Source: Halichondria panicea (lineage: Eukaryota; Porifera; Demospongiae; Suberitida; Halichondriidae). Taken from it: a stretch of DNA of 64,000 bases. Positions 1-12,490 of this stretch are shown here, in pieces. The position numbers were made by a program, and so were the translations under genes. The notes beneath the pieces were generated by a model. The model was not told the origin of the DNA. It saw only the letters and a program-made list of their open reading frames with translations, and ran no database searches. The first letter of the stretch is position 1, and each line of letters opens with the position of its first letter. The stretch is taken from positions 7,679,273 through 7,743,272 of the forward strand of contig NC_087378.1 in the NCBI RefSeq assembly GCF_963675165.1. The letters run 5' to 3'.

Positions 1-73
1 ACCAGTCAAATACCTGAGCAGTACCAACAGGAACATGATAATAGCATAATTATAGCCTCAGTACATGACCCAC

Positions 74-328
74 CTCCGCTGTTCCTGATTGGTTCCCCAA
101 AGTGGTGGTTGTACTATTGACCATCTGCACTATGGCAACACTGAGGTTGACCCTGAGGGCATACACATTAACAAACCCCAGACAGGACACTAATGCCAGT
201 GAGTAGCGGGCAGGGATACAGGGCAGACAATCATAACTCCAGTATCGTCTCCAACCTTTCTTCTTTGAGTGTTTTTGGCTTAGTTCTAAATCGGTAGATT
301 CTGACAGCAAGTACGTTTTCTCGTCCAT
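74..328 (-). CDS. SLC17-family (sialin/vesicular anion transporter-like) first coding exon, partial
   Basis: First coding exon of a membrane transporter of the SLC17 phosphate/sialic-acid/vesicular glutamate family; the rest lies left of the window. The peptide starts MDEKTYLLSES, has a basic cytoplasmic stretch, then a first membrane helix (SLALVSCLGFVNVYALRVNL) ending in VAIVQMVN, followed by an N-glycosylation-rich loop (NSTTTTLGNQSG). The FVNVYALRVNLSVAIV pattern is typical of sialin-like members. The exon ends at a GAG/GTGGGT donor near 74. An upstream in-frame ATG at 430 would add 34 residues, but family members begin close to the internal one. SLC17 proteins are 12-helix transporters in lysosomal, vesicular or plasma membranes; substrate cannot be told from one exon. 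It diverges from EIF2B4. Confidence 0.72.
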
Positions 329-741
329 GATCTGTGTTGCATGTGTATGTATAGTGGTGGGTGGATGTGAAACAGTATATGAACAGTTGCAACTACATGC
401 AGCCATTTTAATATGTGCTGGAGCTTTCATACAATTTTTTTTCTTTTTGTGTAGAGCTCGTGTAGCCCTAAACTACTAGGGCCTAGTGGGTGTGATTGTG
501 ACGTTCGAGGTCATTAGACATCTACATGGCTTACTTCAGTTGCTAGGGCATCTGAGAAGTGGTCTTGTGCAAGCAGAGCATGCAGGGCAAATCCTGAATC
601 CTTTGAGCTAGGTCACATGCTTGTTATTGCTGTAGCAGCCCCTCCCCTAAATTGAGTGCAAGGGGTTCACTCTCTTCTAAATATCTGAAAAACACATGGC
701 AAAAGTAATTTTGCACTCTAAAATAGCTGCCGTAGTATACA
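329..741. promoter_or_regulatory. Shared divergent spacer, SLC17-like / EIF2B4
   Basis: About 410 bases between two start codons pointing away from each other. It must hold both promoters and 5' UTRs. No convincing TATA box is seen and there is no other gene. The shared-promoter role is inferred from geometry only. Confidence 0.4.
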
Positions 742-3700
742 ATGAGCTCCCCAAGGAAGGCAAAAGAGGAGGCATCAAAGCCTGGCAGTAGAGGAGGGAG
801 TAGAGGGGCCTCCAGGAACACCAGTAAATCATCCGTAGGGGGCTCTAGTGATGGGGCAAGCAAGGGAGCCAAACCTTCAAGGTGCTCAATCATAGAATCT
901 GATACTATATATCATATCTATGACTAGACTCAACAAGTAACTGAAATATATCATGTACTATCTTTGCTAAATTCTTATAGCTTAATTTTTCTGAAATACG
1001 TGCATCTCCAAGGTCGATATGAATTAATTATTAGGCGATTAGATTTAGATAACTGTGCTGCACCACAGCATATTAACTGAGTGTGTATGTGCGTGTTCCC
1101 CTAGACCTCCCTCCACTTCATCCATGGACCCCCCGTCCAAGTCAACTCTGAAAGGAACCAAGAAACCACCACTTCAAAAAGAAGGATCCACTGGAGCAGC
1201 AGATGTTCGACCACCAGGCTCTCCATTTGAGAAGAAGAAGCCACTCACTAAAGCCGAGCGAAGGGAACTGCAGGTAACGTGCATCATGCTTGCAATGTAA
1301 GATTAAAGTACATGGGCAATGTCATATAAATGGGGGAGTCAATGAGAAAGCCATCTTTTTAATTGGCTGTCATACTGTGTCTAGTAAACTTTTAGGGGGT
1401 CCATAAAACTAGGGTGTTCAATTCTGACATTTTTTTCAAAGAAAGTTGTATAGTATAATTTTTACAATTACAGTACCGAAAGCTATATATTATATTTCTC
1501 CCCAGGTGCTTGGCTAGCAACCATTCTTGGCTAGCAACCATTGATGGTCAGTTGTATGTGTTTATACTTACTGTACATGTGTGTGCAGGAAGCTCAGAGG
1601 AGAGCCAAGGCTGAGAAGAAAGCCCCTGGGGGCAAAGTTGGTGAAGGCGCAGCTGTTGAGAGACAGAGCAGCAATGCAGGTGCTGGGAAGACTGAGCCAG
1701 GGCAGGAAGACCACTCAAAGGTGGTGGTTGGACAGAGAGGCTCCTCTCATAAAATTACCAAGTCTTCCTCTCAGGTATAATTACTCTATCTGTTAATTCA
1801 TAGTTGCAATCACAAGGTAGAGGTTACAATTTAAGTACATTGTGAAGTTTAATGCACGTACATGCAGTATGAGAAAGTTGCGTGCAGTTGTCTTGCAGTT
1901 TTGTGTGGCCAAAAATTATCGTTTTTCTGTCCATTTCAGGACCACCCTCCTCAGAAGCAGGTTCAGTTGTTCACCCACCTTCCTCAATACTCGAGAGCCC
2001 TACCTCCCACCAAGTCATCAGAGTGAGCTTATATTGTAACGGTATCACAATAACCCCCTCCCACACACACACACACACACACAATAAACCCCCCTCCACA
2101 CACACACACACACAGTTTCACTGTGGGGAGCATACCTCCGTGTATTGTGAAACTAGGACTACAATATTCTGAAGGAATTATCTGCGGTTCTAACGCAAGA
2201 TGCATTGCACTGTTGGCTGCCTTCAAGAAAGTTAGTCTATATCACTCATGTGTGAAGTTTTGGGGCCAAGTAATCCTATATATTAGAGTTAGCAATTACA
2301 GAAGCCAGAATGCCTGCTTGGTGTGTGTCCACTGTTCATGCGTACATACTGTAGGTGATCCAGAGCTACTCCACACCACCTAAGAAAGAGTTGAGAAGAG
2401 ACCTAGACGCCACCATTAAACCATACATAACGTAAGTGGGAAGGCATAATTATAATCAATCATTGATCATCAATGACCTACTTGCCTTTACAACAGGTAC
2501 ATATACGTGTTTATTACTGTATTTCTTTTCCTGTGCAGATTCTTGTCCAAGTGTCGACCTTTGTCAGTAAGCATGGGCAATGCTATCAAACACCTCAAGC
2601 TGAAGATATCCAACATACCACCTGACCTCTCAGAGGCAGAGGTTAGGAATATCCTCTAGTTTAGAGCTGTGGTGTCAATAATCATTGGGAAATAAAACAA
2701 TAGCAAGGCATAGTGATTTATTTTTTCTATACTGTACATTTCTCTCAGGCCAAGAAGTCCCTGTGTGATGTGATTGATGATTACCTCAAGGACAAAATTG
2801 ACCTGGCTGATAAGGCTATCTCCGGGTACTGCCTGACCATCATCAACGACGACGATGTCATACTAGTACACGCATAGTAAGTTAAGCTAACCAGTGTTAA
2901 ATAGAGCATCTTTGAATGGCATAACTTTAGTTCCGTTGTTCCAATAACGTTAATTTTAAGATTTTCTCTGAAAGCTTAGAGAGGTCTTTCAGATGATGTA
3001 CATGTATTAAAGTCAAAAGTCTATCTTTGGCCTGTTTTTGACATAATCGCATGTTGTTCTATTATTCACTGTGATTCGTACAGTGATTAATCGCGTATCA
3101 GTAATTGCACATCGTCATTAACGACGTGCAATTACTGCCTTGACGACCGCACATTCAAATAACGGCCGTGGATAATTTTTTTACTGAAATTGCAGCTAAA
3201 AATGTCCTTAAAACTGCATCACAAACGATTAACAATCAATAGTATGGCTACTCGTGCAATAAGGGATTAATAGCACTCATAACAAGCACTGGCAAGGTTA
3301 ATAGTACTCGGTTATGCCTCGTGCAATTAGTATCCTTGCCATTGCTTGTTACTCGTGCTATTAATCCCATATTGCACTCTTAGCCATACTATTAATTATA
3401 CAAATACCATGATCTCTTTTTGAAAATAGGAAATTATGCCCCGTTCCAAATTTGGAATTTGAGCACACCATCTGAATGGGCTCCTTCTAAGCTTCCAGAA
3501 AATCATAAAATCGTTGAATTTGGACATCAGAACACTCTAGTTAGAGCAGATTCTAGAGTACTTTCAAATGTCAACTTGCTATATATATACATAATTATAC
3601 ACTACCCCGGCCTTCAGCTCTTCAATAGTTCAGAGGGCCCTCATGGATGCTCACAAGGCAGGCAAAAAGTTCAGAGTCATTGTGGTTGACTCAAGACCCA

Positions 3701-4744
3701 AACTGGAAGGTACCTTACTCTTGTCATAAACTTGCACATGTATCAACTTACTAACAGGGATACTTAAAAGCCTGTATGTATATTTACACATGGCCATGTG
3801 CCTCTTCAATTCTGTCTATATGTACGTGTCTCAGTGTTGGTTGTATTTTGTGCTGTGCAGGTCGACACTGTCTGAGACAACTGGTTCAAAGTGGAATCAA
3901 GTGTTCGTACATTTTCATCAATGCAGTCTCGTACATAATGAAAGAGGTATACACACGCACACACAAACTGAGGTATACACACGCACACACAAACTGAGGT
4001 ATACACACGCACACACAAACTGAGGTATACACACGCACACACAAACTGAGGTATACACACGCACACACAAACTCACTCTTATCATTTTAGCAATGGTACC
4101 AAAGGAAGTTATTCACTCTGTCTATTGTTATCCCACCCACCCAGGTATCCAAGGTGATAGTAGGAGCTCACGGGTTATTAGCCAATGGCTACGTCATGTC
4201 TCGTGTGGGAACTTCCCTCATTGCTTTAGTTGCAAAATCGTATAACGTCCCATTCCTAGTTTGCTGCGAGACCTACAAGTTCTGTGACAAAGTGCAGACC
4301 GACTCTTTTGTCATTAATGAACTCAGTAAGAAAATTTCTTAATATGCAAGTACTTGTCTAGTCTACGTGTACGTGTACTTGTATATGTATGTGTGACCAC
4401 TATTAGAGCCTATAGAACCAGTTTTGTTTTTAAATTGTATCTAATGAACTCTTGATTGTATACATGTACATGTAGTCAAGGGCCTCTTCTATAATGCATC
4501 CCCTCCCGTCTGATTTTCTCGTGTAGGTGACCCCAACGACCTTGTCCCCATTCACAAGAGGCAAGGCGACTACCTCACTGACTGGACTTCTATAGAGGCT
4601 TTGAATTTGCTTAACCTGGTCTACGATGTGACATCACCTGACCTCATCACCATGGTGATCACACAAGTCGGACTTATCCCTTGTACCTCTGTGCCTGTAG
4701 TACTGAGAATTAGCCGTGACTTGGAACAAATGCAAACTACTTAG
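742..4744 (+). CDS. EIF2B4: Translation initiation factor eIF2B subunit delta
   Basis: Regulatory subunit of the eIF2B guanine-nucleotide exchange factor, which recycles eIF2-GDP in the cytosol and senses eIF2-alpha phosphorylation. Twelve exons can be traced: 742-881, 1105-1273, 1589-1774, 1940-2022, 2115-2230, 2355-2431, 2539-2641, 2749-2876, 3618-3709, 3861-3946, 4145-4325, 4527-4744. The N-terminus is the usual Ser/Lys/Gly-rich tail ([19 protein letters not shown]). The conserved core follows: [107 protein letters not shown], and the C-terminal [16 protein letters not shown] and [11 protein letters not shown], all hallmarks of the alpha/beta/delta family. The exon at 2115 follows a CA repeat, and the donor after 3946 is embedded in a minisatellite. 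The large intron 2877-3617 carries nested repeats. The gene converges on TSFM. Confidence 0.95.
3101..3135. repeat. Small palindrome, 10-base arms
   Basis: gtaattgcac at 3101-3110 is mirrored by gtgcaattac at 3126-3135, and the intervening bases are themselves nearly self-complementary. It lies inside the disrupted family F copy. Confidence 0.6.
3241..3390. mobile_element. Foldback MITE-like element nested in EIF2B4 intron
   Basis: The first about 57 bases (beginning agtatggctactcgtgcaat) return as a near-complete reverse complement at about 3334-3390 (ending gcactcttagccatact), with a short spacer. It has no coding capacity and lies inside the family F repeat, so it is the younger insertion. 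No clear target-site duplication was resolved. Confidence 0.7.
3944..4073 (+). repeat. 26-bp minisatellite, five units, carrying the EIF2B4 splice donor
   Basis: Five head-to-tail 26-base units fill 3944-4073 exactly. Each begins gaggtatacacac and ends in acaaact. The first unit begins with the last codon of an EIF2B4 exon (GAG) followed by its GT donor, so the exon/intron junction is present five times over. All five keep GAG/GTATAC. Confidence 0.9.
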
Positions 4745-4828
4745 CAGCATGCGTATAATTATATAAATCATTTTTGTTATAATTATAAATTAAAGGTATG
4801 TTTTTTTGTGCAATTTTCATGAATAATG

Positions 4829-5218
4829 AGTGTCGCAAGCTGCGCTGTGCTAATGCCTCTCGCCATGTTATGCTTTTACTCAAAAAGTATTAGAGTGTTA
4901 AATATAGTCGAGGGATAAGCTATAACATTAAAGTTAGCTTATCTATAAACTCACTGACTTGTTTTACATGCATGCATCTATTGTTGTTATCTTAGATTGA
5001 AGCATTTCCTTCTTCTATCTCAAGATGTGTGCCCTAAAGTACTTTTTGGAAAGGAACGCGGTATAGGTCCACGCATGCAATATCTAAGTGAAGTTTTGTG
5101 CACACTTTAAGGGCAAACTTCTCTAAATTGTGACATTTACTTAATTACGAGTGTTGCAAGCTGCGCTGTGCTAAATGCCTTCGCCATGTTATATGGTTTC
5201 ACTCAAAAAGTATTAGAA
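4829..5218 (+). repeat. Pair of ~65-bp direct repeats in the EIF2B4/TSFM convergent spacer
   Basis: A segment containing gcaagctgcgctgtgctaa and ending actcaaaaagtattag occurs at 4829-4893 and again at 5151-5218 with a few changes. About 260 bases lie between. The spacer 4745-5318 has no other recognisable feature; it contains the 3' UTRs of two convergent genes. Confidence 0.7.
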
Positions 5219-5318
5219 ATGATAGTCAATATGCTTCACTGTATGTATATATCTCATCATAAGAAATGTAGTGTCCTATATTACACAGAAATAAATAGAC
5301 TACAATTATATTTAAATG

Positions 5319-6332
5319 TCAGAAAAGGGAGTCAGATTCCCCCAATGCATACCTAATGATTCTAGTCAGACTGAGTCCGTTGTTGGCTAACAGTTCTCCT
5401 ACAGTGACTGAGCTATCAAACAGAAAGCTCTGTTCTAGTAGCGCACCAATCAGATCCTTGTTACTTGATGCGTCACCGACATCCATCCCCACAACATGCT
5501 GACAAATTTGCTGCCCCAAGTTCGTCATCCGCTCATGGCTTGACATTTTTCCAGTCTCCTCTGATGGCAACATATGCAATAGAGCTCCATACGTACCAAG
5601 CTGGGTGTCAGAGCCAGGCGGAGAAACGTTGTTGTATACAAAACCACAGATAAGTCCTTGGCTAGCAGCCATTACACAGCCACGAGAGATGGAGATGTGT
5701 TCCCCCAATTGTCCCATACTTTCAGCTACTTTGTCGGCCAGTGTTTGATTCTGACTGGGAATGGAAGATAAGAGGTCTTTGGAAAGGTAGTCCACTACAG
5801 GCATGGGGGTGTCTTGTAGAATGGGGATGGCCTTGAGGTGAAACGTGCTTTGGGTGATATTTGATGTGAGCTCTTTGAACTTGTCATTCCTTGCAACAAA
5901 ATCAGTTTCACAGTTCACCTACAAGGAAGACACAGGCAGCGATTCATACAACACTTAATCAGGATTGCAACTAACAGGCCGAAGCTATTGTACAAGGTAT
6001 AATTGTTATTTTAATACGTACAGCGCTTAACGTACCTCAACCATTAATGCTTGATTGTGATTACTGCTTCTCTTGACTAGCATTCCAATGAGGCCCTGAT
6101 GTGCAGTCCTGTCCTTAAGCTTCTCTACTTTGGCCCAGCCTTCCTTCTGTGCTTCAGAATACAACCATTTCTCGGCCGCCTCTAAATTCTCACTATGTTT
6201 GGTTAAAGCTTCTCTGCATTTTCCAATCGGTAGGCCTGTCTTCTGCCTGAGTACTGCCAGAGGACTCTTAGCCTTACTAGCCACTTGGGAGCTGTACCAT
6301 CGGGTGGTTAGAAGGCCAGAGAATCGATTCAT
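5319..6332 (-). CDS. TSFM: Mitochondrial elongation factor Ts
   Basis: Nucleotide-exchange factor that regenerates EF-Tu-GTP in mitochondrial translation. Two exons: about 6332-6037 and 5921-5319. The N-terminus (MNRFSGLLTTRWYSSQ) is Arg/Ser-rich, as a mitochondrial presequence should be. An EF-Ts UBA-like domain follows: LRQKTGLPIGKCREALTKH, then EAAEKWLYSEAQKEGWAK. The signature EVNCETDFVARNDKF spans the intron and lies at the exchange surface. The C-terminal half is the dimerisation region and ends LTRIIRYALGESDSLF. The predicted length, about 300 residues, fits mitochondrial EF-Ts. It is divergent from the PHF20-like gene across about 200 bases. Confidence 0.93.
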
Positions 6333-6535
6333 TTTGAGCTTGTTTTGATCAGTAGATCTGTACTATAAAAGCCATGTGGCTAATTATTAAAACCATGTGA
6401 CTAGACTGTCTTTTAATATTGTATTTTTCTAGATGAAGATCATCACAAGAACTTGTTCAGAGAGAACGTAGTAAGTCGAGACTAATAGAAGGTAGCACTA
6501 GCCAGCTATACAGCTACAGTACAGACAGTACTTGA
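6333..6535. promoter_or_regulatory. Shared divergent spacer, TSFM / PHF20-like
   Basis: 203 bases between opposed start codons; it must serve both promoters. A TATA-like stretch (ctataaaagc at 6362-6371) sits near the TSFM side. Function is inferred from position. Confidence 0.4.
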
Positions 6536-9500
6536 ATGGCTACTCCAAGTGAACAAGCTAAGGATAAGACTGACTTTAGTGGGGACAGAGACAAAGGGAG
6601 TGAGGTGGTGGGAGACCTGTTTACAAATCTCCAAGATGTTGAAGTGGGCATGAAACTGGAAGCTAAGGATGTTTATGGGAAATGGTGTGTGTGAGAAATG
6701 GGATCATATCAAGTTTATCAGTCCAGGAGTCTCGATTAGGCTCATGAGAACATACAATACACTGCACATTTCACTACTAAGATATCAATCCACTCTCTTT
6801 GATGATACACACTGTATTTATATATATACTAGGTATTGTACTTGAATGCAGGTACATGGCCAGAGTGGTGGAGGTAGAACAAGACAAAGGCGAAGTTTTG
6901 GTGCACTTTGAGCGCTGGAACTCACGTTACGATGAGAACATCAAGATAAGCAGTAAGCGCCTGAGGATACTGCCCCCAGACAGAATGGCCATGCTGCAGA
7001 AGGAGAGAGACAGACGATACAGGAAGGTGGGTGGTTTATGACCTTTATGACCTTTGAGGGTGTAGAGACATCGTGTAACTGAAATCCCAGCCTAAGACTT
7101 CGTCCCTACACACACATATCGTTGTTAAGTGGGAACATCACTGAGTATTGTACTACAACTGTACATTTCTTAAGATTTAGACCTTCCATTTTTGTGTCGT
7201 GCTGTATGTGGTTTACTGAGTGGCTTGTTTTTCACTGCACACAGAAGTTAGATGTTGGTGACCTGGTACAAGCTAGGTGGGAAGATGGTCGAATGTATTT
7301 TGGGCAAGTTCAACACCTCTCTGAAGGTGAGAACAAGAGTGTGTGCACGTGTAAGTACATCATGGCATAATCCATCACTAAATTACAGATGAGGTGGACG
7401 TTCTCTTCGATGATGGTGTAAAGTACAAAGCTCCGATATCTGCAGTCAGAAAAAGAGTGAGATAATGTGTTTGCTATTTATTGTATCTCAATCTCCAGAG
7501 AATTGATTTAATTGGCATAATTATGTGCCCAACAAGATATTTGCTATACTACACCCTCCACACACCATACACTCTAGACTAGCTCCCTTGTAAATGTATG
7601 AATACACACATAGATATGGAATATCCCATGTACAGTAGAGACAGAAGTATTTTTAAAAGCACTCTTGCCAATACTCCTACTAAATACACCACCCTGCCCA
7701 ACAGAACCACTCCTCTCGGTCAAACCTCTCCAAGAGCTCCCTCTACGAGAGTGACAGCAGTCAGACGCGCAATTCTCGTTCGCTACGGGCCCAGAAACGT
7801 CACCGAAGTGAAGACGACACTTCCCAAACCTCGTACTCCTCTCCTCCCAGCTCCCCCGTTTTTATGCCCTCGAAGAGACAAAGAATTAGCGACTCTGATT
7901 CATCGTATTCTGATTCAGACTTCGATGGTGGTAGTGGTCCCAGGTCCTCGAATGAGGTTCGAAGGAAAGTTTTACAGAGGAGAGGGCTAGGAAAAAGGAT
8001 CACAATATCGGCTAGTTCTGACAGTGAAACTTCCTTGGGCTCTACACCGACTAGAAAGAAGAAGAGATTCATCATTGAACATAGAGAAGCGTACAAACTC
8101 AGAAAGCCAACTCCCATGCTGTCTACAGTCAAAGAGCACTCTGAAATTAACAAGGCCTCAATGATTGGAAAGCCTTTGCCTAAAGAAGAACCACCTGAGG
8201 CAATACACAGTCCTTCTCCAGCTGTGTCTGTCACAGCATCAATGGAGGGTACTAAAGATGTGAAGGCTGTTGCAAAGAACACAAAGAAGGGTCCTGCTAT
8301 GGCTTTAAGGCCGCGGGCACAGGCAAAACTTGAGAATGTGAGTCCTGTGTATTGTGTGTGTGGTCACTCTGTAAGCAATTGTAATACAGCCAGTTTGTTA
8401 GGCCTCAAAGTCTCCGTAGCATGTGGTCACAAATATATAGGTGGCCACTATTCTATTGGTCAGCCACAGTGACATTGAACTCTTGATTGTACATTATGAA
8501 GTGTTTGTATATCTATGTTGTCATGGTAGCTGACTTGGTTAAAATTCACGATGATAGTACATAATATCTACTGTATATTGGACAAGACCATATTCTTATT
8601 ACGCTCTTCTCTTACAGTACATGTAACACCGTGTGTGGTACTGACTGTATTGAAACCCCTTCTCCTTTCTCATTAGGTGTCTGTAAGAAAGGCTGAGCCC
8701 AGGAAGTCAGTGAAGATGGCCCCCAAAGAGATGCCCTTGAAGGTGGCCCCCAAGGAGATGGTGATTGTCTTGGACCATAACGAGTTCAAATGCAAGATCA
8801 CAGGATGCAACAAATCTTTTCGTAAGGACTCTCTGCTCCAGTCTCACATCAAGCACTATCACAGCAGTTATTATAAGTCTGTCATGAAACAGAAGCCCTC
8901 AGGTACCTCTGGTGATAATCATCTACATGTACATGTACATTACTGTGCATGAGCGATTGTCATGTGTGTTGTGTTAGAGGATTTCAAGTCAATCAATTTG
9001 ATGCCCACTCTGCATGCTAAGAATTCAGTATCTACGTGTACGTACGTACGTACAGTGTACATTCGTATCATCTAGCTAGTACTGGCAGATCAAAAGATGA
9101 CTTATTTCTCTTGGACTAACAAAATACAAGTTGCTTAACGCGTATTCATGTACAGTACATGTGCGTGTCTGTATTCTGTTCTAGATTATTATTACATTAA
9201 TTTATCTGTATGTGTAGGTCACTCTGCTGCTGGAGACAAGAGGGTTAAGATGGAGGCTTCAGAGTCTCCCAAGGTTCCTGCCCTCACTGACAAAGCCAAA
9301 AGTCCGCCATTAGAGTCACCACGAACACCAAGCGTCCCTAAGATATCACCGAGGTCTGCCAATCCAAAGAAAAAAGACAACGATTCTTTAAACAGAAAGC
9401 AACAAAAAACTGCCGACTGTGCGGACGATAGTGAGGCTACTGTGCCGGATGGTAACCATAGAGACCACCCGTCAGCCCAGCTGGAGACCACACCCACCAA

Positions 9501-12490
9501 CGCTGTCAGTACTCCAAAACAAACGCCAAAGACGAGCAAGAAATCGAGTGGTTTATCCGTGGCCGGCCACCCTCTGAAGATACCCTTGGTTGAGATTAAG
9601 CCTCTGTCAAGGGATGTTTTCACATCTCCAAAGAAAAGCTTAAAATCGAATAGTTTGTCGAAATCTGATGTTGATCCAACTGGGAAGGTGTGTGTAGTAG
9701 GGGGTGTGGTCTCTGTGGGGGGTGTGTTGAACGAGGCGAATGATGTGGTCCATTGCGTGTGTGGGGACATGACTGATGAAGGGTTTATGATACAAGTGAG
9801 TCATACTGCTGTGTCAGCATTTATTGATCGTGGTATTGTATTATTATAGGAGAATGCTTAATCTTGAGGTAATGTTCATACGTACGTACAGTCATGTAGC
9901 CTAATAAGAACTAGGCCTGTTGAACCACTGTGAAATCATGTACATGTACAATAAATAACATGTAGTGTGTTTCTAAGGTACTCATTCATTGTTAGTATGA
10001 TATGCATAGCTACTGTATCACTCTTCTGTTCACAAGCTGTCTGCATGATGTTAAGCTAACACATGATTGTACTATACTGTTATTTCTGACTGTACATTCA
10101 TTCATTCATTGTGATCACCTCACTCCCTGCAGTGTGAGGAGTGCCTGTGCTGGCAGCATGGAGACTGTGTGCGGGTTACCAAGGCTACCCTCGCTGATAG
10201 GTATGTCTGCTGCTACTGCACCAATCCTCCAGGCCTCAGGAACAGACTCAGATATCAGGTAAGGGAATGCGGGGTTCAACTCAGATCAGGTATATAAGAG
10301 AATGGGGGAAATCAATAGACTTTCTGTCCCTTACTGTACCAGCTTAGAAGCTAGGAGCTCTTTTAGATAGTACATGTATGGTTAAATCTTAAATTTGGTT
10401 TCAAATTTGGAACGGCTCATAATTTCATACATGTAGGCTATATAGCCCGTGGTATTTTAAAACAGGCCCAAAAAAAACTTAACAGGAAAGGCCTCTCTCT
10501 AAGCTTTCAGAAAATCGTAAAAGTAACGTTATTGGACCAATGGAACTAAAGTTAATTTGTGTACGTATAGAAGTACATGTAACTCATGCACAATTGTTTG
10601 AGACCTTATCATTTACAATCTCCCCCCCTCCCCTCCCCACACACACCACACACACACTCTATCTCCTCCCCACACACACACACAGTTTGACAAGGAGTGG
10701 TTCAGCGCGGGGTCTCTGCCGAGTTTGTCAGGTGCCCCCCAGTTTCCACACACCTCCACCATTAAACACACCCATCAGCTCACAGACACTCTCTACCAAC
10801 TCAGGAAGATACTGCACAGTGCAAAGGTCAAACTACAAGCTGTTAGGTAAGACAATAGTGTACTCTGTAGAATAGCTTCACAAGTTCACCACTGCAATTT
10901 TTTTTTAGCAGATTGTATACATGTACAGTATGTCTAATAACTCAAAGAGTTTAATAACTGAAAGAGACAAATTCAAGTACTATAGCTAGTACAAGCAATC
11001 CATAATTATGCTTTTCTTGTCAGACTCTGAGTTGGTATGATTTGTGTGTATGCATATCTCTCCCTGTAGTCGTGTCAACCACCCGTACATGCGGCAATGG
11101 GCTAAAGAATGTACTCACGTTGAGAAGAAAGAGCTCATTTCGTACCTCATCAAGTCTCTAGTTCCAATCTCGTACACCCCTGAACAGAAGGAGGCGTCAA
11201 ATGAACAACCCCCCACAAACGGAGAGACGAAAGACGATCAGTCGAGTGGCAATGGATTTCAAAATGGAGACAATGATAGCCACTCTCATGACAGAGATGA
11301 ATTCGACGTGGCCTCGCTTCAATTAGACCCACTCCCTCAGGCTATATCTCAGTCGTCTTTGAACGGGGCAGCCGGAAAGACTGCAGCTGGTAGTCCAGAC
11401 CCAAAGACCCTCAAGTTAGCACCTCTGCCTCCTCTCAAGACCGAAAGCCTGCAACAACTCACAACAGATATTTTAAAGAAATCTATCGAGCTCTCTGTGG
11501 TAAACTCAAACAAGGCAGCCAGTGGAGCAAATCCTTCAAATAGCCGTCAAGCTGACGGTAAAACCAGTAAAGCACAGGCTCACGAAGTAGTCAACAATGA
11601 GTTTGGGGTACAAGAACTCTCAGTATTTGCTCTCTCCTCGTCTCAAACCCCACCCCCCTCAACCAGCACGCAATCTCTCACTCCTAGCCCATCTAAACTG
11701 GTCTCAATCTCTCGCCCTACCATCGTGACCCCCAGTGCACTCGGTGTGACCACCCTCTATTCTAACTCCACCCCCCTCACGGCCGGCCCCCCTCAAACAC
11801 TGACCCCCAAATCATTACTACTCGGATCGTCAACCCCCAAACTAACTTCCACAATGGACTCTGTCTCTCTAGAGGAGTTTGCTGATGCTTTCGTGCAGGG
11901 AGACACTACCAACTGGTATCAGAGGATGAAGCTACTCGACCACATTGAGTCTGTGCAGGAGAAGGCCTACACATGCATGGAGTCACTTGAGTCACAACTG
12001 GAAGGTAGGCAGCAACGTGTGTGAGTGGGTGTGGTTTTCTTGTTTCTGTGTACTATGGGTTCCTATAGCTTGTTACGTGACTATGCAGTTGGTATTCAAA
12101 TTTTGTGTTTGTGAAATTCTAAATGTGTTTTTAAGGCCTGAATGAACCATTATTTTGTGAGAGCTGCTGTATACATGTGTTTATTAATTCCCAAGGCCTT
12201 GAAAGCTAAGCCTTGTCAGCACGAACATGCTCTACATATCTTGCTCTAGCTAGCTGATACATTTCCATAACTATAGCTGTACTGTATGTACATCTCTGTG
12301 GAATATACAGTCGTATGGTGGTAATGCATTGACAAGAAATACATTAGTATAACTGTGCATGTGTTTCCCCCCCCTCGCTGCAGAGTTGCCCCCTGATGCT
12401 GAGGGCCTGGAGGGGATCGAACAGCTGTTAGGGCAGGTGCAGACTACAATGTCACAACTTAGACAAATTCAAGTAGCCAATCAAGCATGA
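6536..12490 (+). CDS. PHF20: PHF20/PHF20L1-like Tudor-C2H2-PHD chromatin reader
   Basis: Predicted nuclear reader of methylated lysine; vertebrate PHF20 works in the MOF-NSL histone acetyltransferase complex. The start is a short first exon ([20 protein letters not shown]). Tudor 1 ([34 protein letters not shown]) and Tudor 2 ([20 protein letters not shown]) follow. Next come long Ser/Lys-rich linkers, one C2H2 finger near 8780-8870 ([19 protein letters not shown], then HIKHYH), another Ser/Pro linker (9220-9700), and a PHD finger split over exons near 9750 and 10130 ([20 protein letters not shown]). The last large exon (11070-12004) is polar, and a final exon near 12384-12490 ends in a short coiled coil ([18 protein letters not shown]). 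The domain order matches PHF20. The acceptor near 10685 follows CA repeats, and an intron at 10380-10560 holds a family F repeat. Confidence 0.88.
10380..10560. repeat. Dispersed foldback repeat family F, copy 2
   Basis: In a PHF20-like intron. It shows the diagnostic 'caaatttggaacggctcata', then 'aagctttcagaaaatcgtaa' and 'gttattggaccaatggaact', in the same order as the other copies. Confidence 0.65.

Larger units (their letters stand above)
2930..3570. repeat. Dispersed foldback repeat (family F), copy 1, with an insertion
   Basis: In the EIF2B4 intron. The left part (about 2930-3045) reads from a 'tagttccgttgttccaataa' end through a 'gattttctctgaaagctta' motif. The right part (about 3415-3570) is the mirror, with 'ttccaaatttggaatttgag' and 'tcgttgaatttgg'. 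Similar segments recur at 10380-10560, 34030-34490, 45655-45930, 49780-50020 and 52680-52960. Between the halves sits unrelated palindromic DNA (3101-3390). Confidence 0.6.
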
